Shown here piece by piece: positions 33,310 through 45,839 of a stretch of 64,000 bases of DNA. The position numbers and the translations under genes were made by a program. The notes beneath the pieces are model-generated. The model had not been told where the DNA came from. It searched no databases and worked only from the letters and a program-made list of their open reading frames with translations. This DNA is from Cyathus striatus (lineage: Eukaryota > Basidiomycota > Agaricomycetes > Agaricales > Nidulariaceae), in NCBI GenBank assembly GCA_025738555.1, contig JAOVFP010000018.1, forward strand, positions 744,001 through 808,000, read 5' to 3'. Positions within the stretch are counted from its first letter, which is position 1, and each line of letters begins with the position of its first letter.

Positions 33310-34560
33310 TTCGCACGTGTCACATCTGTCACACATATTTCCACATGTCATGTCTGTCACACATATTCGCACGCGTCACATCTGTCACACATATTCCCAC
33401 ACGTCACATTTGTCACATATATTCACACATCACATCTGTCATATATATTCACACGCGTCACGTCTGTCACATATATTCCCACACGTCACGTCTGTCACAC
33501 ATATTCACACATGTCACATATGTCACATATATTCACACGCGTCACATTTGTCACATATATTCGCACGCGTCACATCTGTCACACATATTCGCACGCGTCA
33601 CATATGTCACACATATTCACACGTGTCACATATGTCACACATATTCGCACACGTCACATCTGTCACATATATTGACACGTGTCACGTCTGTCACATATAT
33701 TCGCACACGTCACATTTGTCACATATATTCCCACACGTCACATCTGTCACACATATTCGCACGCGTCACATCTGTCACACATATTCGCACGCGTCACATC
33801 TGTCACACATATTCGCACGCGTCACATCTGTCACACATATTCATACATGTCACATCTGTCACACATCTGTCACACATATTCGCACACGTCACATATGTCA
33901 CATATATTGACATGTGTCACATTTGTCACACATATTCACACGCGTCACATATGTCACATATATTCACACGCGTCACATTTGTCACTTATATTCGCACGCG
34001 TCACATCTGTCACACATATTCGCACGCGTCACATCTGTCACACATATTCGCACGCGTCACATCTGTCACACATATTCATACATGTCACATCTGTCACACA
34101 TATTCATACGTGTCACATCTGTCACACATCTGTCACACATATTCGTACACGTCACATATGTCACATATATTGACATGTGTCACATTTGTCACATATATTC
34201 ACATGCATTACATTTATCACACATATTCACCTATATCATGTTTGTCACAATGTCACACACCTCACACATATCATACATATTCCCACACTTCATGAATTTT
34301 CTGCATGTCACATTTGTCTAGCTTTCAATGTGTGTCACACATGTCACACAAATTCCTATGCATCACATTTTATAATCTTATGCATAACATATATCATGCA
34401 TTTTACACATATCATATTCGTCACATATATTCCTACGTTTCACATTTGTTACACCTAATCATGCACATGACATATGTCATGCATGTATCTCATACTTTTC
34501 ACACATATTCTCAGATATGTCACATCTGTCACAAATTTCATGTATGTCATGTTTGTCAAT
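33310..34560. repeat. Left GTCACA array of fold-back element 2
   Basis: A higher-order repeat of about 27 bases, with TGTCACACATATTCGCACG as its core. It decays toward 34560. Confidence 0.85.
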
Positions 34561-35455
34561 TGTTTCTTTACATTTCATAGCCAAGGAATCAGAGCACTCT
34601 GAGATACTACAGCAAACTATTGGTCCATTGTGTGTAAATTAAATTTGACCTTTGTCATCAACAATTTATTTAATTTTGAAAATTAGGTCAAGAGCAGGAA
34701 ACCCAGCAATAACAGGCATATGAACCACTTCCTGATGCTGTCTTGTTAAATTGGATAAGGGGATTCTAAAATGTCTATTGACTGCCAATCCTGAATGGTG
34801 TCTGATTCTAAAAAAGTGAAAAGTAATGGCCACTGAGCAAGAAAGAGTACAGGAGTACAGGAGGCATTTTCATATTTAGAAATGGATAAGAATACTAAAA
34901 GAACTATATAACATATAGTACTGAAATGGTAAAACTAAGTGTGACACAATATCACTAAGAGTGAAGATAGTGTCCATTAATTATTTGTATTAATAAAACA
35001 AAAAAAACTGCTTTGTAGTGATATAGAATAAGCAACTATGTGACTCAATAATTTGTGTTGTTGAAGACATCAGTATAATCAGTGGTTGATGCAAGAATAA
35101 TAATAATCACTGAGATGTATAAGGTTGATGTGATGTGAAATCATATATTTCACTATTCTTTCACATTTTTTATTCATGAGTGGTTCTATCACTGTTCTTT
35201 TCAATAGCAAAATGTTCAATACCATCATATTGTATCTCTAGTTCTAATTGTAAAACATGTCATACCATCTCATTCCAAATTTATCATACATTGTTAATGA
35301 ACCTGTGGATCTACATACACTCTACATTTTATTACAAGTTATGACCTTCAATTCTACAAGAGCATATATGTTTCTTTTTTTAAATAATATATTGTGCACT
35401 TTTGGATACTTTGAAACTGAGTTATTTTTTACATGTTATAACAAGTTAATATATG
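34561..35455. other. Unique centre of fold-back element 2
   Basis: AT-rich; no gene recognised. Confidence 0.55.
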
Positions 35456-35459
35456 TTGC

Positions 35460-36250
35460 ACATGATATATGTAAAAAGTGTGACAAACATAACATGCATG
35501 AAAAGCGTGACAGATGTCACACATGCGAATATATGTGACAAATATAATATGTATAAAAGGTGTGATATATGTCACATGCAGAATTATAAATGTGATGCAC
35601 ATGGAAAGCATGACAAATGTGACAAATGTGATATGCAGGAAATTCATGAAGTATGGGAATATGTATGATATGTGTGAGGTGTGTGATGTCGTGACAAACG
35701 TGACATATGTGAATATGTATGATAAATGTAATACATGCGAATATATGTGATGTGTGCGAATATGTGTGACATATGTGTGAATATATGTGACATATGTGTG
35801 AATATATGTGACATATGTGTGAATATATGTGACATATGTGTGAATATATGTGACATATGTGTGAATATATGTGACATATGTGTGAATATATGTGACATAT
35901 GTGACGTGTGCGAATATGTGTGACAGATGTGACGCGTGCGAATATATGTGACATATGTGACGCGTGCGAATATGTGTGACAGATGTGACGCGTGCGAATA
36001 TATGTGACAAATGTGACGCGTGTGAATATATGTGACATATGTGACATGTGTGAATATGTGTGACAGACGTGACGTGTGGGAATATATGTGACAGACGTGA
36101 CGCGTGTGAATATATATGACAGATGTGATGTGTGAATATATGTGACAAATGTGACGTGTGGGAATATGTGTGACAGATGTGACGCGTGCGAATATGTGTG
36201 ACAGACATGACATGTGGAAATATGTGTGACAGATGTGACACGTGCGAATT
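35460..36250. repeat. Right GTCACA array of fold-back element 2
   Basis: Inverted counterpart of the left array. At 35755-35900 seven nearly perfect 21-base units (GTGAATATATGTGACATAT core) look recently homogenised. Confidence 0.85.
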
Positions 36251-36254
36251 GATC

Positions 36255-36930
36255 ACCTATGATCATCTCTACATTTACTAGTACTAATAATAAGCCAATA
36301 TACCCTTGAAATGCTTAATAATCACCTATGATCACCTTTGATCATCTCCAGAATCATTAGTAGTAATAATATGTGAATATGTGCTTGAAATGACCTATGA
36401 TCACCTTTGATCACCTCCAAAATCATTAGTAGTATTAATATGAGAATACATGTCTGAAATGACCTATGATCACCTTTGATCACCTCTAGAATCATTAGTA
36501 GTAATAATATGTGAATACATGTTTGAAATGACCTATGATCACCTTTAATCACCTCCAGAATTATTAGTAGTAATAATAAGTGAATACATGCTTGAAATGA
36601 CCTATGATCACCTTTGATCACTTCCAAAATCATTAGTAGTAATAATATGTGAATATACACTTGAAATGACCTATGATCACCTTTGATCACCTTAAGAATC
36701 ATTAGTGGTAATAATATGTTAATACATGCTTGAAATAACCTATGATCACCTATGATCACCTCTAAAATCATTAGTAGTAATAATATATGAATACACACTT
36801 GAAATGGCCTATGATCACCTATGATCACCTTGGAAATTATTAGTAGTAATAGTATGTGAATATGCACTTGAACTAACCTATGATCACCTATGATCACCAC
36901 TACATTCATTAGTAACCCTATAGATTCATT
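36255..36930. repeat. Right long-period array of fold-back element 2
   Basis: About ten units inverted relative to the left array, each with TGATCACCTTTGATCACC-type paired motifs. Confidence 0.85.
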
Positions 36931-37040
36931 AGTAAATATATGATAGCAGGTGATCAAAAAAAGCCCTGGCTTTTATGATCATGGTGATCAAAAAATCCAG
37001 GGCTTTTCATGATCAAATTGGCTAACACCCCTCGTTCCCC

Positions 37041-37373
37041 TGGAAAGGAGAGGTCAACTGGTTATGGTCATGAATCACCTAAACCACCAAATCTACAGGG
37101 GAGAATACCAGGTAGTCGATCTGAAGGGAGAGGCTGTCTTTGCCTATCCACACAAAGGAAAGAAAAGACTTGATAGGGGGATTAATATTCCTATGGGGGA
37201 TCTCGCTGTTATTGCAAAAAGGTGCTGATATTTGCTCGCTTACCATATATTGTATATAGTATTTTTAGACATGTATATAGCTATCAGGCATTACTTACAT
37301 TATAAAACTTTCTTCTATATAACAGCAATCGTTTGCTTAGGATTCGAGCACGCATGAAGAAAGAGAATAGATG
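37041..37373 (+). pseudogene. Spt5-like gene, 3' part
   Basis: Across the duplication at 32379-32386 and 37033-37040 the frame rejoins as GTT CCC CTG GAA. It reads a last KOW-like domain (GQLVMVMNHLNHQIYRGEYQVV, then IPMGDLAVIAK) up to about 37222. An intron ends at AACAG (about 37325), and a short basic exon ends with TGA at 37371-37373. Confidence 0.65.
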
Positions 37374-37379
37374 ATTAGA

Positions 37380-37613
37380 AATATGCTAAACAAATCAACA
37401 CTCCCCTGCAAGCTCTCTACAGTGCTCGTATACCTCATCACAAATCACAACCTCCTGGGCTCCCACCACCATCGCATACACAAATCAACAGGCAAGATAT
37501 GTCCCTCCTGCCAACATGGCCCCGAGACCACTGATTACTTCTTCCTCCACTGCCAGACTTATAACGCCGCTCGTCTCACCCTTGTGGACACTACTCACCC
37601 TTCTCACAGATAA
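37380..37613 (+). pseudogene. LINE (non-LTR retrotransposon) C-terminal fragment
   Basis: About 78 residues with LITNHNLLGSHHHRI and CPSCQHGPETTDYFFLHC, which match the C-terminal zinc-knuckle region of fungal LINE polyproteins (C-x2-C-x8-H-x4-C). The expected His is Tyr here, consistent with decay. No reverse transcriptase remains nearby. Confidence 0.6.
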
Positions 37614-38384
37614 ACTAGGATTTGAAAAAACTATATTGTGCTAGATGTCAATAGAGAGGACTAGTAGGTTTTGATTCAGGAAGGGGACGCACTTTTGTGT
37701 CAGTATATTTTCATAATGTAATTAACTACAATATATATCTTGAGTGTGAACACAACAGTAAAATGCCTTGAGTAATATACAATTCCATTCCCTTTTGTAT
37801 CCATATTACCAAGTTATACAATAATAGATAGTATACAACTCTACTCTCCACTTATCCATATTACCAAGATATACAACAAGATATATGTACATTAAACGAT
37901 GGTCTACAAACTATATTATACTACAGATTATCTTCAAAGCCGATCACAATCATTGTTGAAGTCCATTCGACGGTATCCCAAACTGCCCCATTTCGCTCCA
38001 CCATTCTTGTAATAACACTCCCGGGTACACAAATAAATATGCATCATTGCTATAGCTTTTCCATTGTGTCTGAATCCCTGGAGCGTAAAGTGTCACTGCG
38101 TGTCCGAATCACTGACGTGGAATGGTGCCCTGAAGCACCAGGATTTAGAGCAAACATGAATGAGCGATGAAAGACTTACAACAGGACCCAGTGTTGTATA
38201 TTTTGTCGACCCCCCCACCACATATTTCGATACACTGCGTGTCGTGCAGCTGCCCCTGCTTCCATTCATTCGTGGCGGGTCATACAATTGCCTACTGGAC
38301 AGTAGACGAGAATGGGCTATTACACACATTAATTACACAAGATCGTAATGGAAAAGAGAAAAAACATACGGCCATTACGTTGCT
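37614..38384. other. Non-coding stretch
   Basis: Short frames only (for example 38093-38412); no domain or repeat recognised. Confidence 0.4.
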
Positions 38385-38720
38385 GGTTGGGACTAAAAGA
38401 AAACAGTTGTGAGAACAGCAAATAGTGATGAATAGATAAAACTTACCAGTGCTAAACAAGTTATGAGATTAGGAAGGATGAGAGTGCGAAGTGGATAGGG
38501 ATGAGTGCGAACTGTTCGTTGTGAGAATAACAAATAGTGATGAAAAGCCAAAACTTACCAATACTAAGAACGCTGTAAGATCTCGATAGACAAAATAGAC
38601 AAACAAGAATTTGATAGGGATGAGTGCGAAGTGTTATGCTGTAGGGTGGAATAATTGCAGAAAAAGAAGTGCAGAAACAAAATGATAATCAAACTTACGA
38701 AGATCTGTTAACAACAAGAG
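38385..38720. repeat. Degenerate tandem repeat, about 120-base units
   Basis: Three units sharing AGTGATGAA, AAACTTACCA and GGGATGAGTGCGAA motifs. Confidence 0.6.
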
Positions 38721-39039
38721 AAAGTAAGTAATGCAGCACTATTGTCCATACCAACCGTTTTTCTTTGCAAGCTAACAACGTATAGAGGTTATGAGAGAAC
38801 ATATTAAAAATATAGATTAAACTTACTGATACGAAAGACAGTTCCAGGTCAGGACTAGCAAGAAAGAGGAGGTATCATGAAGAGCATCATGACAAGCATA
38901 TAGAATTGGTTTATAGGGTCTTGTAAATAATAAAGAGTTGCTTGGATTTCGAAATGTTCAAAATGAAGTGGAATATTAGTTAACTTGGACAGTACCTCCT
39001 TAGTTATTCCTGAGACCTGGAATTCCGAATTACTGAGCC

Positions 39040-39310
39040 ATTTACTTCGCTTATATCTTTTGAGTGCAAGCCAAGTGACCAATCTTTCTTGCTTATTTCT
39101 TTCGAGTGAAAATCGAGTGACATTCAAGTGACATTCAAGTAGCATTCAAGTGACAATTCGAGTTGCATTCAAGTAGCATTCAAGTTGCAATTGAGTAGCA
39201 TTCAAGTGAGAAAAAATTCGAGTGACACACATTTTGGGTTCAGTAACATTCGAGTAGTGTTCGAGTAGCATTCGAGTAGTGTTCGAGTCACAAGTTCAAG
39301 TAACGTCCAT
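39040..39310. repeat. Short tandem repeat of CATTCAAGTGA/GTAG units
   Basis: Runs of about 12-base units (CATTCAAGTAG, ATTCGAGTAG). The same motif recurs at 40420-40510 and in the satellite at 18660-19625, so they are related. Confidence 0.7.
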
Positions 39311-39345
39311 TTCTTTACTAAAAACCCATACCTTAAGGTCATACT

Positions 39346-39690
39346 CATCATTGTCCTGATCCCTTAGCTCGTTGTTTCTCACGCCTATGCCCGTGTTTGT
39401 GGATGTGTACAAACATCGCCATCAAAACATCCATCAGATTTCTGATGGTTCGCCTCGCTTCTAAAGCACTGATGGCAATCATATCCCGCCTCTCCATTGT
39501 CATGTTCGACAGTGAACTGTGAGTCACCATTGTCCTGATCCCTTAGCTCGTTGTTTCTCACGCCTGTTGTGGATGTGTACAAACAGTGCCATCACATCAC
39601 CCATCAAACTTCTGATTGTTCCTCTCACTTTTGGAGCATTGATGGCAGTCGTGTCGCACTTCTTTCGTCACTGTGCTCAACAGTGAGCAC
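39346..39690. repeat. Tandem duplication of about 180 bases
   Basis: ATTGTCCTGATCCCTTAGC starts the first copy near 39350 and the second near 39530. The copies have diverged by small indels. Confidence 0.75.
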
Positions 39691-40057
39691 GTAATCCATG
39701 CATTGATTTTTGATTTTTTGCAGTCTTCTCATCATTTCTTTAAACAAACAGATGTACATTATTTTATATATAATATAACAAAATTGGTTAGCATACATAT
39801 GGTGCATGGTGCCATACAGAATTTAACATGCTCAGCAGAAATCTCAGTTTATCGTACAGTTCTCATAATCGATTTGTATGTTATTTTGCACTAATTACTA
39901 TACATTCATGTGCATGAAAATGGAATGATTTGCCCAAGAATTCGAACATAAATCAAAATAATATGTGCTCACTGTTTATGATGATGAGCAGGCATATGAT
40001 TACGATCAAAATATAAAGAAAGCGCCATGGAAAACAATGTGCAGCACAATTTGATGG

Positions 40058-40380
40058 AGACGGCACCATCAAAATGATCATAATCAAGGGCGTGGGAAAT
40101 AATGGGCGTGGAGGTGCAATTGCGCATGCGAGATGATGAAGGCAGTGGCAGCATCAAAATCACCGATAATAAAGGGCATGGGAAATATTGAGCACAGATG
40201 GGCAATGGTGAGCGCTGGACGGCACCATCAAAATGATCATAATCAAGGGTGTGGGAAATAATGGGTGCGTAGGTGCAATTGCACGCGGGATGATGAAGGC
40301 GGCGGCAGCATCAAAATTACCGATAATAAAGGGCATAGGAAATATTGAGTGCGGATGGGCAATGGTGAGCGCTGCAGTGA
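40058..40380. repeat. Tandem duplication of about 158 bases
   Basis: GACGGCACCATCAAAATGATC marks copies at about 40058 and 40213; most differences are CG versus TG/CA. Confidence 0.75.
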
Positions 40381-40509
40381 AAATGTCTGTCTTATCCTAT
40401 ACAAAAATAATTATTAAGTTACAAATCGAGTGACCATTGGAGTTACATTGAAGTTACATTCAAGTAGCATTCAAGTGACACTCAAGTGACACTCGAGTGA
40501 CGCTCAACT

Positions 40510-42060
40510 GGAATTCCTGTAGGCCTCTTTAACTTGAGTGTGAGTGTGATTGGTAGTATTACACTCATGCTCAATATCCTTTAACTTGAGCATGAGAGTG
40601 ATTGGTATTCTTACTCATGCTCACAAATATTACACTTGCATTCAACTTGAGCATGAGTATAATTGGTATTCCTATTCACACTCACAAGTATTACACTCAT
40701 GCTCAATATCCTTTAACTTGAGCATGAGAGTGATTGGTATTCTTACTCATGCTCACAAATATTACACTTGCATTCAACTTGAGCGTGAGTATAATTGGTA
40801 TTCCTATTCACACTCACAAGTATTACACTCACACTCAATATCCTTTAACTTGAGTGTGAGTGTGATTGGTAGTATTACACTCACACTCAATATCCTTTAA
40901 CTTGAGCATGAGAGTGATTGGTATTCTTACTCATGCTCACAAATATTACACTTGCATTCAACTTGAGTGTGAGTATAATTGGTATTCCTATTCACACTCA
41001 CAAGTATTACACTCATGCTCAATGTTCTTTAACTTGAGTGTGAGCATGATTGGTATCCTTACTCACACTCACAAATATTACACTTGCATTCAACTTGAGT
41101 GTGAGTATAATTGGTATTCCTATTCACACTCACAAGTATTACACTCACACTCAATATCCTTTAACTTGAGCATGAGTGTGATTGGTATTCTTACTCATGC
41201 TCACAAATATTACACTTGCATTCAACTTGAGTGTGAGCATGATTGGTATCCTTACTCATGCTCACAAATATTACACTTGCATTCAACTTGAGCGTGAGTA
41301 TAATTGGTATTCCTATTCATGCTCACAAGTATTACACTCACGCTCAATGTTCTTTAACTTGAATGTGAGCATGATTGGTATCCTTACTCACACTCACAAA
41401 TATTACACTTGCATTCAACTTGAGTGTGAGTATAATTGGTATTCCTATTCACACTCACAAGTATTACACTCACACTCAATATCCTTTAACTTGAGCATGA
41501 GTGTGATTGGTATTCTTACTCACGCTCACAAATATTACACTTGCATTCAACTTGAGTGTGAGCATGATTGGTATCCTTACTCATGCTCACAAATATTACA
41601 CTTGCATTCAACTTGAGCGTGAGTATAATTGGTATTCCTATTCATGCTCACAAGTATTACACTCACGCTCAATGTTCTTTAACTTGAGTGTGAGTGTGAT
41701 TGGTATTCTTACTCACGCTCACAAATATTACACTTGCATTCAACTTGAGCGTGAGTATAATTGGTATTACTATTCATGCTCACAAGTATTACACTCATGC
41801 TCAATGTTCTTTAACTTGAGTGTGAGCGTGATTGGTAGTATTACACTCATGCTCAATATCCTTTAACTTGAGCATGAGAGTGATTGGTATTCTTACTCAT
41901 GCTCACAAATATTACACTTGCATTCAACTTGAGCATGAGTATAATTGGTATTCCTATTCACACTCACAAGTATTACACTCACCTATTCATGCTCACAAGT
42001 ATTACACTCATGCTCAATGTCTGAGTGTGATTGGTATTCCTATTCATGCTCACAAATATT
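40510..42060. repeat. Hairpin-rich minisatellite
   Basis: About 1.5 kb in units of about 65-80 bases and higher-order units of about 160. Each pairs a TTGAGYGTGAG motif with CTCAYGCTCA across a GATTGGTATTC spacer, so every unit can fold. The long frame (repeated YYTCIQLE and VIGILTHAH) is a by-product of unit length. Related GAGTGTGAG motifs continue to 42560. Confidence 0.8.
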
Positions 42061-42639
42061 ACTCTTGCAATTTACTTTTCCTCCCACATGTAAGTGAAGC
42101 CAAAATATAAATGTAACATATAATTTTTTTGTGAGTGTGAAGTAAAGACTTTGAGTGTGAGTTGACAGACCTTGAGCGTGAGTTGATGACCTTGAGTGTG
42201 AAAACTTAGACCCTGTGTGTGAATGTATGGACCCTGTGCGTGAGATGTTGACCCTGAGCGTGAAGTAAAATCTTGAGCGTGATGTGTGCGTGCATGCTCA
42301 ATCCACACTCACACCTTGAGTGTGAACATGAGTGTGCACACACATGTTTGAGTGTGAAGTATAAATATTATTCTTCAAGATTTGACCTCATATCTTGATT
42401 AGAAACATCACTCACATTCACAATATGACACAGACATACAACACTAGTATGTACATTTGATTTACACTCTTTTTGACCCACAAATGGGCCATTTAGAACT
42501 AAAATAGATACCTTGAGTGTGACATGCTCAATCACGCTCACTTTTGTGCATGCCTGGAATTTTCTATGTGCCCGTATGTGCCATAGTTCCACAAACACTT
42601 AAAGAAACTAACATCTTTATCTTTAATCTAGCTTTGAAA

Positions 42640-42705
42640 TTCTTCGCAGCAGCTTATTATCATTACAGAGAAGACTTTGCAAAGGCTTCTTAGCAAAGCC
42701 TAATG
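42640..42705. repeat. Partial copy of the 3' end of the MFS gene
   Basis: This stretch matches 42826-42893 (the last coding codons of the transporter) with about 75-80 percent identity by eye. It ends before the stop codon region. Confidence 0.55.
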
Positions 42706-42810
42706 ACTCATGAGTAAGTAGTTTACTACCTAGAGTAGCATGTGGATTCATGTGAGATAAATAAATAATAGTATGTACTATGGTTTCCACGACCAAATGA
42801 CTTTAATTCC

Positions 42811-44969
42811 TTAATCCAGGGTTAAAGTGCTTCGTAGCGGTTGATCATCATTATGGGAGAGATCTTGTAAAGGCTTCTCGGCATCGCCTTCGAGTCCTTT
42901 CTCAACACCCCATTTTTCATCGACGGAATTATGAAGGGGAAGGTGCTTCATGCCAAAACTAACAAGGAGCCCCAGCCCGCTGATGCCAATGAGAATTTCC
43001 CATATTCTTGACAATCCTCCTGCGAACGCCACGCGAACAGCCGCTGCAGTCGCTGGCGGGAGCGATGAGATAACAGGAATAGCAGCATATGCTACAGGTG
43101 TTCCCTCTGGGAAGCTCTTCTGGAAATCAACTGGGAGATTATTGGATAGGAAATTCTGGAGCGCGGAAGCTCCAATTGTCAACCCCCAGACCTGGTGAGG
43201 TGCACAGTTAGTATATATTTCTTTACTAAGGATTAAGGAAATCGGTATACTAACTTGCCCAAAGCTTCTTGCGAACGTGAAAAAGGCCAAAGCATGCGCG
43301 TTCTGCGACGTCGGGAGAGGTGCCAAGACGGGAAAATACGTCGCGGTGGTCATGATTCCTAACCCAATCGCCACTACCGCTTCATAGCCAATCGATGCAC
43401 CCTTAACGGTATCGGCGTCGAGCATGCTCAGTAGTCCGAGGCCTACCATCATTACAGCCCAACCTAGCCATATCTGAGGCCGGTACCGTTGGGTTTTCGC
43501 GATCGTGATCCCAGCAACGATATTACATGGCGTAAGGACAAACCCAAGACCGAAAATGTCCACTCCAGAACCGACAGGTGAAGCTCCTTTGCATGCCTGG
43601 AAATAGACAGGAAGATAATCTACTCATAACGTGAACAACAGCAACAAATTGGTACTAAATTGCTTACAAACGCTGCAAACCAGTACAATTGCCGTAAGGA
43701 ATGTTTGTAAATAGCTAGCGAATAGTCAGCGAGATCGAACGTGCAATATTCGGTAGCGATACTCACCCGCTCAACCCTGTTCGTGTTGACATCAATGCGA
43801 ACGGGACCTATTATCGCTTTGAGGTGAGGAAGTATAATTTAGTGAAGAGGACGCTAGACATACGATAAGATGCTTAGCGAACAAGGCCTCATACATGAAC
43901 GTCAGAATTAGGCCAACGATTCCAAGTACAAGAGGGACCAGCACTCTTGCAGAGCTCCATGGGTAGACGACCCCTCCCCATGTCAAAGCGATAATGCAAG
44001 CACTCGAAGATGCGATGATAAGGATGTTGCCGCTATCATCTAATGTTAAGTGACGGCATCCTGATGTGTGGAGTAATTTCACTTACACCCAATCCATCTT
44101 TCCCAACTTCTCCTTTATAGTACCCTCAGGTGTCTTTAGGCGCAAAAATATAACGACCAGAAACGCAGAGAAAGCGGAAGTAAAAAGATTAAGATCTAGC
44201 AGGCTGACTGAGTTATGAGTTCATCAAAAACTGTTCCACTTACAGAAGAGCCACCTCCATGCACCTCGACTGGCAAGACCTCCACCAATCACTGGTCCTG
44301 TGAACGAAGCCACAGCCCATGCACTATTGTAATTCTCAGTGTCCACCCTATGCGACTAGGCGTATATACATACAGTGCTATGAATGCGTTAAATGTCCCT
44401 CGTTCTTGAAGAAAGGTCATATCAGACAGGATGATTTGAGTGAGAGAAGTGATTGCTCCGGCACCAAGGCCTTGAATTGCTGCACGAGGTGGTTAAGAGT
44501 CCAGCAAGATTTGAAATAGGCATTGACGTACTTCGTGAAGCTATCAGAAAATTCATCGATGGAGCTGCACCACACATTGCACTACCAAGAGCGAACAGAA
44601 ATAGACCAACGAGCATTACCGACCTCCTCCCGAAGACCTTTTGATGCAAACATTTCAGACGAAATTATGACATGAGCAAAATCGTGTACCTGAGCAAGCC
44701 CTCCGCTTGTGGGTAGAAATGCAGTGGATGAAAGAGCGTAGGCAGCTGGAACCCATATAAACTGAGACCCATCTAGGTCGTGGGCTATGACGGGTAGAGC
44801 TGTTGAAACTGCGGTCTACTACAGGTTGGTTTTAGTCGTTAAATTGGTCTAGAAAACTTACCAGGTCAAGAGCAGAGGTGAACGCAGCGACGGTGATTGC
44901 AATGAACACCCCCCAGAACTTGATGTCGCGCTTGGGCTTTGTCTGGTCACCGAGCGTTTCCGTGCTCAT
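42811..44969 (-). CDS. MFS multidrug-type transporter (DHA2-like)
   Basis: A membrane transporter that probably exports small molecules by proton antiport. The start ATG at 44969 gives a polar N-terminus and first helix (FWGVFIAITVAAFTSALDL). Exon 1 ends at 44862. Further exons give FIWVPAAYALSSTAFLP, FGRRSVMLVGLFLFALGSAM, AIQGLGAGAITSLTQIIL and FTGPVIGGGLASRGAWRWLF; the last is motif C of drug:H+ antiporters. Later helices include YLPVYFQACKGASPVGSGVD, LGIMTTATYFPVL and SFGQVWGLTIGASALQ. All junctions tested rejoin in frame with short GT-AG introns, including 43197-43257 and the one near 43640. The stop is TAA at 42811-42813. No premature stop was found. Among the few genes here that look intact. 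Confidence 0.85.
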
Positions 44970-45500
44970 GTTCGTTAGCGGAACGAAAATATGGGTAAAG
45001 GGGGAAGAGAAATGTCGGAACGTAACTTGTGCACTACATATGACTTCTATTGCCAAAGGCACCGGTGGGGCTTGTTCTTGTTGACATGCGGGCAGCCATG
45101 ATCAGGCGCTGCTATGACTTGAAATCATATGTTTTGATGATTAGCAGGTCGGACGCCAGACACGCCACAATATAATAATAGACGACGAGATCTTCTCAGA
45201 TCTTCTCAGATCTTCTCCATGGTGTAATGAGTGTAGACACGCTGGCGATGATATCGGGTAGTAATAATGATTCTATTGACAGCTGAGTGATGTCCTGCGA
45301 GCTCGCCGTTCTTCTGGAATCTATAATTAGCTCTGGGCCAGTTGTCCACTGAAATCTGTTTCGAACACTTTTAAAGAGTCGATTATTGAATGGTGTAGGG
45401 ATCTCCTCGAGGTACTGTTGCTCCCTGCTTGCCAATAACAATACATACGCATATGTCAGTACTTCGTTTTACGTAGTACGTATTTGCCTAGTACGTAGTA

Positions 45501-45713
45501 CTATCATGTAACAAGTGTTTGAAGCCGTCTCGAGTGTTTGAAACCTTCATTATCTCAGCACCTACTTTTGCTATTGCCTTCATACTTTCCATATCGATCC
45601 TATAGATATCATACGCTATATATATTACTTTATATGACGAGAGGATGATTCTACGTTCTTTAAAGGGATAGTTCAAACACTCGAGACGGCTTCAAACACT
45701 TGTTACATGATAG
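45501..45713. mobile_element. 213-base MITE with TA target duplication
   Basis: Perfect 42-base terminal inverted repeats (45501-45542 and 45672-45713) begin CTATCATGTAACAAG and are flanked by TA on both sides (45499-45500, 45714-45715). Size and TA duplication suggest a Tc1/mariner-related MITE. The perfect arms suggest recent insertion. Confidence 0.85.
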
Positions 45714-45839
45714 TATGGTTAAAAGATGTTATCGGGAGATAATCACCACCGGCTAGGACCGACTCAGTCAATGTTTTTGGTGTCATCAGCAAGCACTGGT
45801 TTTTTCATATAGCATACTATAGTATGTATATGAATCCTT

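Larger units (their letters stand above)
32387..37032. mobile_element. Fold-back element 2 (in the Spt5-like gene)
   Basis: 4,646 bases, in reverse orientation to element 1. Left end CATGAGTGTCAGCC, right end GGCTAACACCCCT. Flanks are GGTTCCCC and CGTTCCCC, an 8-base duplication with one mismatch. The architecture is the same as element 1: terminal segment, paired-TGATCA array, GTCACA array, unique centre, mirror image. The left GTCACA array is about 0.45 kb longer than the right. Confidence 0.85.

Noticed and set aside
33310..34200. Regularly spaced repeats that could suggest a CRISPR array
   Set aside because: Units are variable, spacers are not unique, the sequence is eukaryotic and mirrored in an inverted arm.
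40550..42110. Repeated frames of 90-140 codons
   Set aside because: Translations of a minisatellite whose unit length is compatible with a frame.
43640..43660. TGA stop in the MFS gene upstream of YLPVYFQ
   Set aside because: A GT-AG intron (donor GTAAGC, acceptor ATGAG) removes it, and the exons rejoin in frame.
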